Below are positions 1 through 7,639 of a DNA stretch of 31,591 nt, piece by piece. Each line of letters starts with the position of its first letter. Position 1 is the first letter of the stretch. Made by a program: the position numbers and the translations under genes. A model generated the notes under the pieces. It did no database searches, was not told the DNA's origin, and saw only the letters and a program-made list of their open reading frames with translations. The stretch covers positions 1-31,591 of the forward strand of contig CBFGVX010000033.1 in NCBI GenBank assembly GCA_965652425.1. Direction: 5' to 3'. The stretch comes from JANSXG01 sp965652425 (GTDB lineage: Bacteria > Planctomycetota > Phycisphaerae > Phycisphaerales > UBA1924).

Positions 1-229
1 GGGTCGAGAAGTTCGAGGCCTCGATGAGTGTCTCGCTGAAGATGCTGCCCGAGCGGTTCGCGGCGGACGGGGTGAGACGCATGACCGTGCCGTCCGAGGT
101 CTGCGCGGTCGCCGCGTTTCCGTTGATAACGAGGCCTTCGGTGCTGGAAAAATCAACGAACTGGATGTTGATGCCAGCACCCGCGACGGTGCACAGCGAC
201 AGGATCGCGCAGGGGGTCAACAGTCTCAT
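1..229 (-). CDS. Secreted L-type lectin-like protein, N-terminal part only
   Basis: Reading leftwards from an ATG at 229, 76 codons remain open to the window edge, so the gene is cut off at its C-terminus. A strong Shine-Dalgarno (GGAGGAGGAG, about 231-240) sits just upstream. The first 18 or so residues (MRLLTPCAILSLCTVAGAG) form a signal peptide. The mature start runs INIQFVDFSS, then LVINGNAA, then VMRLTPSA and GSIFSE, which matches the opening strands of bacterial legume-lectin-like (L-type) domains that bind glycans. The product is therefore likely exported. The lectin assignment rests on about 55 residues and is an inference from pattern; a sorting signal, if any, lies outside the window. 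Confidence 0.6.
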   Translation of the reverse strand, partial: MRLLTPCAILSLCTVAGAGINIQFVDFSSTEGLVINGNAATAQTSDGTVMRLTPSAANRSGSIFSETLIEASNFST

Positions 230-240
230 CGGGCTCCTCC

Positions 241-259
241 TCCCGTCGAATGGACGGGA
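241..259 (-). other. Hairpin in the leader of the lectin-like gene
   Basis: TCCCGTC (241-247) and GACGGGA (253-259) form a perfect 7-bp stem with a 5-nt loop. On the minus strand it lies in the untranslated leader directly before the ribosome binding site of the lectin-like gene. It is not followed by a U-run in that direction, so it is not a clear terminator for the gene before it. It could stabilise the mRNA or affect ribosome access. A 10-bp palindrome GAACCGGTTC lies close by at 277-286. Confidence 0.4.
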
Positions 260-298
260 ACAGAAAGAGTACCCAGGAACCGGTTCGGGTCAAGACAA

Positions 299-1564
299 TT
301 ACCGGGAATCCGCGAGGGCCAGCGCGCAGAACAACTCCACGCCGAGCCCTATCGCGTCGTCGTTGAAGTCGAACTTCGGCGTGTGGACATTGGGGTAGGC
401 GTCCATGTGGTCCGGGCGGAGGCCGAGCAGGAAGAAGCAGGCGGGGCAGTGGTGGCCGTAGTAGGAGAAGTCCTCGCCGCCCATGGTCGGCTTGTCCTTC
501 TCGATGAGATGGGTTTCGGCCTTGTCCGCGAGGACGGTGCGGGCGACGGTGCGGAAGTGCTCGGTGGCTTCGGGGTCGTTGAAGGTGACGGGGTAACCCG
601 AGTGCCACTGGATCTCGGCCTCGGCGCCGAAGGCGGCGGCGATGCTCTGGGAGATGCGCCGGAACTCGCGCTCGGCCATGGTGCGGGTTTCGGGGAGGAG
701 GGTGCGGATGGTGCCGCGCATCTCGGCGGTGTCGGGGATGACATTGTGGGCGTGGCCGGCATGGATCGCGCCTACGGTGAGGACCACGGCGTCGTTGGGC
801 TCGGTGCGCCGGCTGGCGATGGTCTGCAGCGCGGTGACGATGTGCGCTGCGACGACGACGGGATCGATCGCGCGCTCGGGCTGCGCGGCGTGCCCGCCCC
901 GGCCCCGAACGGTAACCTCGAACTCATCGGTCGCCGCGAGCAGCGGCCCGGTCCGGGTGGCGACCTGGCCGAGCGGCAGTTCCGGCCAGCCGTGGAGGCC
1001 GAACATCATGTCGACCTTGGTGCCGACGGAGTGCGCGTTCCGGAGTGCGCTGCCGTCGATCGCGCCGTCGGCACACATCTTCTCGCCGCCTGCGCCCCCC
1101 TCTTCGGCGGGCTGGAAGCAGAAGACGATGTTGTTGGGCCGGTCTTCGACCTGCGCGAGCGCGCGTGCCGCGGTGAGCAGGATGGCGGTGTGGCCGTCGT
1201 GGCCGCAGGCGTGCATCACGCCGGGCGTGGTGGAGGAGTAGGGGAGGTCGGTGGCTTCGAGGATCGGCAGGGCGTCCATGTCGGCGCGGAAGCCGATGGT
1301 TTTCGCGCTCGACGGGTCGCTGACGGTGGCGGGGAGGTAGGCGACGATGCCGGTGCCGCGGTTGCCGGGAGTTTCGGGCGCGAGGCCGTCGACGACGGCG
1401 AGGCCGAGGTCGCGAAGCGCCTGCGCGACGCGCTCGGCGGTGCGGCTTTCCTCGAACATGAGTTCGGGGTGGGCGTGCAGGTCGCGCCGGAAGCTGACGG
1501 CTTCGGGCAGGAGCTGCTCGATGGTCGAACGAACCGATGTGGCGGTCTGGTGCATAGACCCCAT
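299..1564 (-). CDS. M20 family amidohydrolase/peptidase
   Basis: 421 residues, the usual length for M20D metallo-hydrolases that remove acyl groups from N-acyl amino acids or related amides (hippurate hydrolase, IAA-amino-acid hydrolase and AmhX relatives). The family signatures are in order: RRDLHAHPEL near residue 26, RADMDALP near 93, the metal-binding MHACGHDGHT at 117-126 (Cys120, His122), QPAEEGGAGG at 151-160 with the catalytic and metal glutamates, GLHGWPELPLG, and a C-terminal GGEDFSYY. No signal peptide is seen, so it is probably cytoplasmic. Two ATGs compete (1564 and 1555) and neither has a clear ribosome binding site; the longer is given. It is the last gene of a leftward operon, 40 bp after the NIF3-like gene. 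The substrate cannot be read from sequence. Confidence 0.93.
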   Translation of the reverse strand: MGSMHQTATSVRSTIEQLLPEAVSFRRDLHAHPELMFEESRTAERVAQALRDLGLAVVDGLAPETPGNRGTGIVAYLPATVSDPSSAKTIGFRADMDALPILEATDLPYSSTTPGVMHACGHDGHTAILLTAARALAQVEDRPNNIVFCFQPAEEGGAGGEKMCADGAIDGSALRNAHSVGTKVDMMFGLHGWPELPLGQVATRTGPLLAATDEFEVTVRGRGGHAAQPERAIDPVVVAAHIVTALQTIASRRTEPNDAVVLTVGAIHAGHAHNVIPDTAEMRGTIRTLLPETRTMAEREFRRISQSIAAAFGAEAEIQWHSGYPVTFNDPEATEHFRTVARTVLADKAETHLIEKDKPTMGGEDFSYYGHHCPACFFLLGLRPDHMDAYPNVHTPKFDFNDDAIGLGVELFCALALADSR

Positions 1565-1604
1565 GGTAGGTCGCGGCGGAGGGAGAGTCGAAATTGAAGG
1601 GTGT

Positions 1605-2471
1605 TCAGCGGGCGTCGAACGCGCTCAGCCCGCCGTGGCGAACAAAATCGATGCCGTGCCGGTCGGTCGCCTCGCGCAGGAGCATGTTCAGCCCGATCGC
1701 GTCGGAGGCGAAATGCCCGGCGACGATGACCGAGCCGGATTTGCCGTCGGTTGAGCGGGCTTCGAGTTTCGCGGCGTCGGGCCCGGACAGGTGGATGTAC
1801 AGCACGGTCTCGACCGGCCCATGGGGATGATCGGCGGTGTGATCAAAGAGGGCCTCGGCGACGCTGGCGCCGCCGTTGGTTCCTCCGGCGTGCATGACGG
1901 CGATCCGGCCGCAACGACCGGACGGGCCTTCGGGGACATGCAGGATCTCGTTGCAGGGGTGGGCGAGTTCGGGGATGGTGCGGAGCGCCTCGGCGGCGTC
2001 TTCGAGCGTGGCATCGGGGGCGACGGGTTCGATCGCGCGGACCATCTCCTGCCGTCCGAGCTCATCGGCGGCGAGGTGGATGTTGAAGAGGTTGATGCCG
2101 ATGAGCTGCGCTGCGGAGACGAGCTGGTCCCAATCGGCGGCGTGGTCGGCGAAGCGGCACCGGCGACGGAGTTCGGCGGTGGACGCGCGCGCGACGGTGC
2201 CGGGCACGCCGTGCATCTCCATCAGTTCGACCATGCGGTCGAGCACCTTGTGGAACTCGCGGCGCGCGGAGCCGGCGAGCGGGTGGTGCAGCAGGTAGGA
2301 GTCGCAGCCGAGCTGGCGGGCGAGCAGCAGGTCGCCGGTCGACGCGTTGACCGAAGCCATGCAGCGCCGGACGGGCTGGCCGGTTGCGTGCAATACGCAG
2401 GAGTCGGCGGGGATGAAATCGAAGCCGGCAAGGTCGGAGGCGAAGCGCAGCAGTTGGTCGGGTGTGGGCAT
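1605..2471 (-). CDS. NIF3-like (DUF34) putative metal-binding protein
   Basis: 288 residues from the ATG at 2471. Early in the protein GCDSYLLHHPLAG (residues 56-68) matches the paired-histidine metal site of NIF3/DUF34 proteins, and a late segment VIVAGHFASDAIGLN contributes a further histidine typical of the C-terminal half of this group. NIF3 proteins form toroidal hexamers with a dinuclear metal site; their biochemical role is not settled, and the old label GTP cyclohydrolase I type 2 should not be taken literally. The gene lies 35 bp after the release-factor-like gene and 40 bp before the amidohydrolase, all on one strand, so it is probably co-transcribed with them. The frame stays open upstream to 3191, but that part overlaps the preceding gene and lacks family similarity. 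Family placement is from motifs only. Confidence 0.65.
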   Translation of the reverse strand: MPTPDQLLRFASDLAGFDFIPADSCVLHATGQPVRRCMASVNASTGDLLLARQLGCDSYLLHHPLAGSARREFHKVLDRMVELMEMHGVPGTVARASTAELRRRCRFADHAADWDQLVSAAQLIGINLFNIHLAADELGRQEMVRAIEPVAPDATLEDAAEALRTIPELAHPCNEILHVPEGPSGRCGRIAVMHAGGTNGGASVAEALFDHTADHPHGPVETVLYIHLSGPDAAKLEARSTDGKSGSVIVAGHFASDAIGLNMLLREATDRHGIDFVRHGGLSAFDAR

Positions 2472-2506
2472 GGGCAAAGCGTAGCCGATCCGTGGAGTCG
2501 GTTTGA

Positions 2507-3136
2507 TCAGTTGAGTTTGTGCAGGTCGCGCTGGTCGCGTTCGTGCGTGAGACGAGCCCAGGCGGGGGTGTGGTCCTTGACGAACTTGATGAGCTGCGTC
2601 GGTGAAACGCCGAGGCGGATGGCGGCGGGCTTGATGTCCCATCCTGCGGCGGCGATGGCGTCCATGGCTTCGGCGAGCAGGGAGGGGAAGTCGTGGTGCT
2701 TGACGCTGCAGACGATCCGGCCGCGGGGCGCTTCGGGCTCGGGCTCTCGAAGGGTGATGCCCAGTTCCTCGAAGACGGGGTCTTTCTGGGACTTGGGCTT
2801 GGGCGCGCGCTTGGGTTTCTGCACGCGCGAGCGCCAGAGGGCGGAGCCGATCTCGCCTTCGGGCACACCGATGCGGTGCTCGCTGGCGAGCTTGAGGCGG
2901 AGGCGGCGCAGTGCTTCGCGTTTGTTGTCGACCGCGCTGCGCCGTTCGCCGGCGGTTGCGTGGATGCCCGTCGGTTCGTGGGTCAGCGTGACCTGCGTGG
3001 AGACCTTGTTGCGGTGCTGGCCGCCGGGTCCGGACGATCGGGACTGTTCGATCGTGCAATCGCGCAGAAGCAGCTCGTCCGGCCACGCGGCGGGGTGAGC
3101 GTAGTGTTGCGATGGGGCGGGGTTCGGCGTCGTCAT
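2507..3136 (-). CDS. Release-factor-like (GGQ) peptidyl-tRNA hydrolase with C-terminal HTH
   Basis: 209 residues. The N-terminal half carries SSGPGGQHRNKVST (residues 34-47); the GGQ at 38-40 is the catalytic loop of class I release factors that hydrolyses peptidyl-tRNA on the ribosome. There is no codon-recognition domain, so this belongs with ArfB/YaeJ-like ribosome-rescue factors, not with RF1/RF2. In place of the ArfB basic tail there is a lysine-rich linker (PKRAPKPKSQK, about 108-118) and then a C-terminal segment with a Fis-like helix-turn-helix pattern (AAIRLGVSPTQLIKFVK). I recall similar proteins in other planctomycetes, annotated only as release factor-like. The ATG overlaps the tsaD stop by 4 bp (ATGA, 3133-3136) and no ribosome binding site is evident, which suggests translational coupling. 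Confidence 0.85.
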   Translation of the reverse strand: MTTPNPAPSQHYAHPAAWPDELLLRDCTIEQSRSSGPGGQHRNKVSTQVTLTHEPTGIHATAGERRSAVDNKREALRRLRLKLASEHRIGVPEGEIGSALWRSRVQKPKRAPKPKSQKDPVFEELGITLREPEPEAPRGRIVCSVKHHDFPSLLAEAMDAIAAAGWDIKPAAIRLGVSPTQLIKFVKDHTPAWARLTHERDQRDLHKLN

Positions 3137-4200
3137 CGTGAACCCGTCGGGCGCGCGCTGAGCGAGAGGTCGTCGAAGGAGCCCGCGGCAAGGCGCTCGT
3201 GGGCGAGCCCGGCGATCATCGCGGCGTTGTCGAGGCAGTAGACCATCTTCGGAACGCGCACGGGGATGCCGAGTTCCTCGCCGAGCGCGTGCATGCGGCT
3301 TCGCAGCAGACTGTTCGCGGAGACGCCGCCGCCAATCAGGATGGAGCGTGGCGAGCCCTCAAAGGCCTCGACCGCACGGGTCATCTTCAGCACGACCGCG
3401 TCGACGGCGGCCTTCTGGAACGATGCGCTGAAGTCATCGATCTGCTGATCGGAGAGTTCCGAGGCCTCGCGCTCGAAGACGGGTTTGCCGCCGGGCTCGG
3501 TGGGTGGGGCGGGTGTGCCTCGCACGGCGTAGAGCAGCGCGGTCTTGAGGCCGCTGAAGGAGAAATCGAGCGAGCCGGGCTTGAGGCGGCTGATGGGCAG
3601 GTCGTGCGAGCTGGCGTCGCCTCGCTGGGCGCGCTGGTCCACGATGGGGCCTCCGGGGTAGCCGAGGCCGAGGATCGACGCGGCCTTGTCGTAGGCTTCG
3701 CCGATGGCGTCGTCGATGGTGGAGCCGAGGCGGGTCATCTCGAGCGGGGAATCGACGCGGTACATGGCGGTGTGCCCGCCGCTGACGACGAGGCCGAGCG
3801 CGGGGAAGAGCGTGTCGGCGGTCCATGACTCATCATCGAGCAGCGCGCCGTAGAGGTGCGCTTCGATGTGGTCCACGCCGATGACGGGCTTGCCCAGCGA
3901 CCACGCGAGGGCCTTGGCGGCGCTGACGCCGACGAGCAGCGAGCCGATCAGTCCCGGGCGGTTGCCGACGGCGATGGCATCGATGTCGGCAAGATTGCAG
4001 TTCGCATCGCGCAGGGCGGCCTGGATGACCGGGAGGATGCGCTCGACATGGGCGCGGCTGGCGATCTCGGGGACCACGCCGCCGTATTCGGCGTGCAGGT
4101 CGATCTGCGAGGAGATGGTGTTGGAGCGGACAAGTCTGCCGCGTTCGACAACGGCGGCGGCGGTTTCATCGCAGGAGGATTCGATGCCGAGAACGATCAT
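3133..4200 (-). CDS. tsaD: tRNA N6-threonylcarbamoyladenosine transferase TsaD
   Basis: 355 residues, normal length. TsaD transfers threonylcarbamoyl from TC-AMP to A37 of tRNAs that read ANN codons, acting with TsaB, TsaE and TsaC (none of which is in this window). Motifs present: GIESSCDETA at 5-14, the signature EYGGVVPEIASRAHVE at 38-53, NRPGLIGSLLVG, the metal-ligand HIEAH at 111-115 (His111, His115), SGGHT at 140-144, DFSFSGLKTA, GGGVSAN and the C-terminal CLDNAAMIAG, whose aspartate completes the metal site. The ATG overlaps the ctp stop by 4 bp (ATGA, 4197-4200), with AGGA just upstream inside ctp. The tRNA-Thr at 9725-9797 has the A37 this enzyme would modify. Confidence 0.97.
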   Translation of the reverse strand: MIVLGIESSCDETAAAVVERGRLVRSNTISSQIDLHAEYGGVVPEIASRAHVERILPVIQAALRDANCNLADIDAIAVGNRPGLIGSLLVGVSAAKALAWSLGKPVIGVDHIEAHLYGALLDDESWTADTLFPALGLVVSGGHTAMYRVDSPLEMTRLGSTIDDAIGEAYDKAASILGLGYPGGPIVDQRAQRGDASSHDLPISRLKPGSLDFSFSGLKTALLYAVRGTPAPPTEPGGKPVFEREASELSDQQIDDFSASFQKAAVDAVVLKMTRAVEAFEGSPRSILIGGGVSANSLLRSRMHALGEELGIPVRVPKMVYCLDNAAMIAGLAHERLAAGSFDDLSLSARPTGSR

Positions 4201-5723
4201 GGTGTCCTGGGTTCCGGCTCATCGGTCTGCGGTTCAGTCGCGGGCGGCGGGGTCCATGCGCCGGTCTCAAGGCGGTTCTGGATGGCCTCGACGGCCACGG
4301 CCAGCGGCGGGTCCTGCAAACGCTCGCGGATCCACTGCGGATCGTCCCAGCGGGCGTCATCGCTGTTGCGCCCGGGGCGGAGGACCTCCTGCTCGCGACG
4401 AATGTTCCAGAGCTGGATGAACTGCTCATCGGTGAGCGGCACTGCGAAGCCCTCGGTGGGTTCGACGCCCCAGACCTCCGACTCAGGCAACCGGTGCAGA
4501 CTGCGACCCGACGGCAGGTAGTACACGGCCTCGGTGATCTTCAGTTGTCCGTTGCCGGCCGGGAGCGGCACGACGGTCTGCACGAGCCCTTTGCCGAAGG
4601 TGCGCTCGCCGACGACGATCGCGCGGGCGTTGTCGCTGAGTGCTCCGGCGACGATCTCGCTGGCCGAGGCGCTCGTGCGATCGACGAGGACGGCCATGGG
4701 GAAGTCGGGGAGCGTGCCGTGCGGGGCGGCGGGGACGGTCTGTCGGGCGTGCGTGCGGCCCTCGATCGACACGATGTCGCCGTAGGAGAGGAACAGGTTG
4801 GACACCTGGATCGCCGCTTCGAGCGAGCCGCCGGTGTTCTGGCGCAGGTCGAGGACGAGGCCCTGCATGCCCTGATCGAGCAGGCCGGCGACGACAAGCG
4901 GGAAGCGCTGGATGGTGTCTTGGGTGAACTGGCTGATGCGGATGTAGGCGATGCGCTGCTCGGGATCGACCATCCACAGCCAGTCCTGACCGTCGCGGTG
5001 CAGGCCGCGCAGGGTCTGGGCGCGGATGCGGTCGCGCGTGATGACCAGGTCGAAGCGGACGGCGTCTTCGCTGGGTCCGGGCGCGGTGATGGGCTCAGAG
5101 CCCTCGCCGCCGAATTCCCCGGCTTCTCGCTCGGTGATGGTGGTCTCGCCGGGAACGCTGGCTTCGAGCGCGTTGTCCGGAGGTGGCCCCGCGCTGCGAT
5201 CGCGCTCGATGGTGATGCGGACCTCGGTGCCGGGTCGACCGGTGAGTTCGTCGATGATGCGGTTGACCTCGCGCTGCCAGGTGGACCGGCCGTCGACGGC
5301 CACGACCCGGTCGCCGGCCTGCACGCCGGCCATGAGGGCCGGCGAATCGTCGAGGGGGCTGATGATCTCGAGCCAGCCGGCCTCGTTCATCTGGATCTGG
5401 GCGCCGATGCCGACGAACTCGCCGCGAACGATGCGGTCGAAGTCTTCCTGGGCGGCGGGGGGGATGTACTCGGTGTAGGGGTCTTCGAGGGTGCTGAGCA
5501 TGCCCTGAATCGCGCCGAGCTGGAGGGCGCTGCGGTCGTAGTCGAGGTAGTAGTAGCGATCGACGAGGTGGGCGATGTCCACGATCGGCTGGGCCAGCTC
5601 GGTGTCGGAGAGACGGGCGTTCATCGCGCCGGGGAGGCGGAAGACGAGGACCGCCCCGACGGCCATCGTGAGCAGCAGCGCGGGCAGGGCGGAGCGGTGG
5701 GGCTGGTTAGTTGGTTCGGTCAA
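4197..5723 (-). CDS. C-terminal processing (S41) PDZ protease
   Basis: 508 residues from a TTG at 5723. This start is chosen because GGAG (5729-5732) stands 5-6 nt upstream and the product then begins with a short polar stretch and one hydrophobic segment (about residues 12-31), a membrane anchor or signal. An ATG at 5936 in the same frame would add 71 residues with no family character. A PDZ domain follows (about 100-175, with VGIGAQIQ and AGDRVVAVDG), then the S41 protease core. The Ser/Lys dyad is visible: Ser353 in DRTSASASEIVAGAL and Lys378 in ERTFGKGLV, 25 residues apart as in Tsp/CtpA. An acidic, low-complexity insert of about 45 residues (about 175-222) separates the PDZ from the core. 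CtpA-type enzymes trim C-termini of exported proteins. It leads the operon with tsaD. Confidence 0.93.
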   Translation of the reverse strand: MTEPTNQPHRSALPALLLTMAVGAVLVFRLPGAMNARLSDTELAQPIVDIAHLVDRYYYLDYDRSALQLGAIQGMLSTLEDPYTEYIPPAAQEDFDRIVRGEFVGIGAQIQMNEAGWLEIISPLDDSPALMAGVQAGDRVVAVDGRSTWQREVNRIIDELTGRPGTEVRITIERDRSAGPPPDNALEASVPGETTITEREAGEFGGEGSEPITAPGPSEDAVRFDLVITRDRIRAQTLRGLHRDGQDWLWMVDPEQRIAYIRISQFTQDTIQRFPLVVAGLLDQGMQGLVLDLRQNTGGSLEAAIQVSNLFLSYGDIVSIEGRTHARQTVPAAPHGTLPDFPMAVLVDRTSASASEIVAGALSDNARAIVVGERTFGKGLVQTVVPLPAGNGQLKITEAVYYLPSGRSLHRLPESEVWGVEPTEGFAVPLTDEQFIQLWNIRREQEVLRPGRNSDDARWDDPQWIRERLQDPPLAVAVEAIQNRLETGAWTPPPATEPQTDEPEPRTP

Positions 5724-6034
5724 GAAAGCTCCGGGATCGGGAGTATCGTGGCTTGCCGGGGGTTCGGATCGGTTATACGGTATGTCCAGCACATCGAGTT
5801 CGCCGGGATATCGGCGGCGGCATGCGAGCAAAGGGACGGCAGTTCGATGATTTTCTTCCTCTGAGAGCGAAGCGTACACCGCAGGAACAGCAGCGCCATC
5901 CGACTTAGATGTCGGCAGCGCGGTTTCGGTGATCATCCGGCGGCCAGGAATTCCCCCCTACACTCCACCCCTATCATTCACAGGACGGTTTCCCGTGCCC
6001 GCACACCGTGCGCCGGCACGGCCCGATTGCAGAT
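5724..6034. other. Divergent intergenic region between ctp and hflX
   Basis: This 311-bp stretch must hold the promoters for the leftward ctp operon and for rightward hflX. I see no convincing gene. A TATAAC hexamer reads on the minus strand near 5774-5779 (plus strand GTTATA) but has no good -35 at proper spacing. CCGAC (5900-5904) and GTCGG (5911-5915) form a short 5-bp hairpin. On the plus strand TATCAT near 5971-5976 could be a -10 for hflX, again without a matching -35. Confidence 0.4.
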
Positions 6035-7474
6035 ATGCCACAACCCAAAGAACGCAAAGACATCAACATCCGCCGCGAGCGAGCCGTGCTCGTGGCGGTT
6101 CACCTGCCCGATTCGGTGTTCGACGAGCGCGACCCGCTGGGCGAACTCCGCGCGCTGTCGGAGACGGCCGGCTCCTCGGTCGTCGGCGAGATGACGCAGA
6201 ACCGCGACCGTCCCGAGGCGGGCACCTTCATCGGCAAGGGCAAACTGGACGAGCTGAAGGCGATGTGCGACGAGCTCAAGGCCGGTGTCGTCGTCTTCGA
6301 TAACCTGCTCTCGCCCAAGCAGATCGGCGCGATCGAGAAGATCGTCGAGCGCAAGGTCATCGACCGCTGCGAGCTGATCCTCGACATCTTCGCCCAGCGC
6401 GCGATGACCAAGCAGGCCAAGCTCGCGGTGGAACTCGCCCAGCTCGAGTACACCTACCCGCGCCTGCGCGCGATGTGGTCCCACCTCGAGCGCATCGTGG
6501 GCGTGGGCGGCATCGGCGGCGTCGGCACGCGCGGCCCCGGCGAGCAGCAGCTCGAGATCGACCGCCGGCTGGTCCAACGCCGCAAGACCATGCTCCGGCG
6601 CGAGCTCGAAGAAATCCACGCGCGCAAGGAACGCGAGGTCGCCGAGCGCAACACCGACTTTTTCACCGTCGGCCTGGTCGGCTACACCAACGCGGGCAAG
6701 TCCACGCTGTTCAACACGCTCACCGAAGGCGGCGCGTACGCCGACGACAAGGTCTTCGCCACGCTGATGAGCCGCACCAGACGGCTCGACCTCGGCGGCG
6801 GAGTGGGCGCGATGCTGTCGGATACCGTCGGCTTCATCCGCGATCTGCCGCACAATCTCGTGGCGTCGTTCAAGGCGACGCTCGAAGAGGCGACACGGGC
6901 CGACCTGCTGGTGATCGTGCTCGACATCTCCGATCCTGCGGCGGAGATCCACTACGAAACCGTCAACCGCACCCTCGACGAGCTCTTCGCCGACGCCGAG
7001 GACCGCGACGAGTCGCGCATGGACACTTGGGAGAAGCCGCGTTACGCCCACATGCACTCGAAGAAGCAGAAGAACCGCGAGGGCTTCCGCGAGCCCAAAC
7101 GCATCCTGCTGCTCAACAAGGCCGACCGGCTCCGCGACAACGCCGCGCTGCTCGTCTGGCAGCAGCGGTTCCCCGAGGCGATCCCGTTCTGCGCGCTCCC
7201 GGGTCGCGAGGGCGAGCCGATGCCGCTGGGACAGGAGGAACTTCTCCGGCGGATCCGCCTGGCGGTGGTGGGCGAGGTCCGAGAAGTCACGATGACGATC
7301 CCGATGCGCGAGGGCAAGCTCATCGACCTCGTCGAGAAGCAGTCGGAGATCCTCGACCGGTCATGGGAGGACGGAAAAGTCCACCTGACGGCCCGGATCG
7401 GCGATCGGCTGCTGGAGCAGGTCGGTTCAAATCCCGGCGTGGATATCCGCGACCGGACCCAGCCGGCGAAGTGA
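6035..7474 (+). CDS. hflX: Ribosome-associated GTPase HflX
   Basis: 479 residues from the ATG at 6035. A GTG at 6008 in frame would add nine residues; neither start has a clear ribosome binding site. HflX binds the 50S subunit and splits stalled 70S ribosomes, using GTP. The N-terminal HflX domain shows TFIGKGKLDEL at 64-74 and the conserved GPGEQQLEIDRR at 167-178, followed by a helical coiled-coil linker. The G domain has G1 GYTNAGKST at 216-224, switch I DKVFATLMSRTRRL at 238-251, G3 DTVGFIRDLPH at 263-273 and G4 NKAD. Switch I reads LMSRTR where many HflX proteins have LDPTTR. About 30 extra charged residues (DTWEKPRYAHMHSKKQKNRE and nearby) sit just before G4. It diverges from the ctp operon. 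Confidence 0.96.
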   Translation: MPQPKERKDINIRRERAVLVAVHLPDSVFDERDPLGELRALSETAGSSVVGEMTQNRDRPEAGTFIGKGKLDELKAMCDELKAGVVVFDNLLSPKQIGAIEKIVERKVIDRCELILDIFAQRAMTKQAKLAVELAQLEYTYPRLRAMWSHLERIVGVGGIGGVGTRGPGEQQLEIDRRLVQRRKTMLRRELEEIHARKEREVAERNTDFFTVGLVGYTNAGKSTLFNTLTEGGAYADDKVFATLMSRTRRLDLGGGVGAMLSDTVGFIRDLPHNLVASFKATLEEATRADLLVIVLDISDPAAEIHYETVNRTLDELFADAEDRDESRMDTWEKPRYAHMHSKKQKNREGFREPKRILLLNKADRLRDNAALLVWQQRFPEAIPFCALPGREGEPMPLGQEELLRRIRLAVVGEVREVTMTIPMREGKLIDLVEKQSEILDRSWEDGKVHLTARIGDRLLEQVGSNPGVDIRDRTQPAK

Positions 7475-7499
7475 TCCCCACTCTCCATGCGGGGATTTG
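7474..7499 (+). terminator. Possible weak terminator after hflX
   Basis: ATCCCC (7474-7479) can pair with GGGGAT (7491-7496) around an 11-nt loop, directly at the hflX stop. It is followed by only two or three T, so termination would be weak at best. Confidence 0.3.
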
Positions 7500-7639
7500 G
7501 TCGATCGCCCTGACATCCGTCAAGTGTGCCCGACTCCGGGACGAATACAGAGCATGGAGGAGGGCCTCGCTTCGCTGGCGCTGCCCGGATGTGAACGGAA
7601 TCGGTCGGCGGGGAGAGCGACCGAATCGGAGGAGCCGAA

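Noticed and set aside
383..1597. Long plus-strand open frame opposite the amidohydrolase gene
   Set aside because: It is the antisense of a gene with complete M20 motifs; GC-rich third positions keep the opposite frame open. The translation is low-complexity and matches nothing.
2472..3191. N-terminal extension of the NIF3-like frame
   Set aside because: It overlaps the release-factor-like gene in another frame and has Arg/Pro-rich shadow composition.
5774..5779. TATAAC as the -10 of the ctp operon
   Set aside because: No acceptable -35 hexamer at 15-19 bp, so not called as a promoter.
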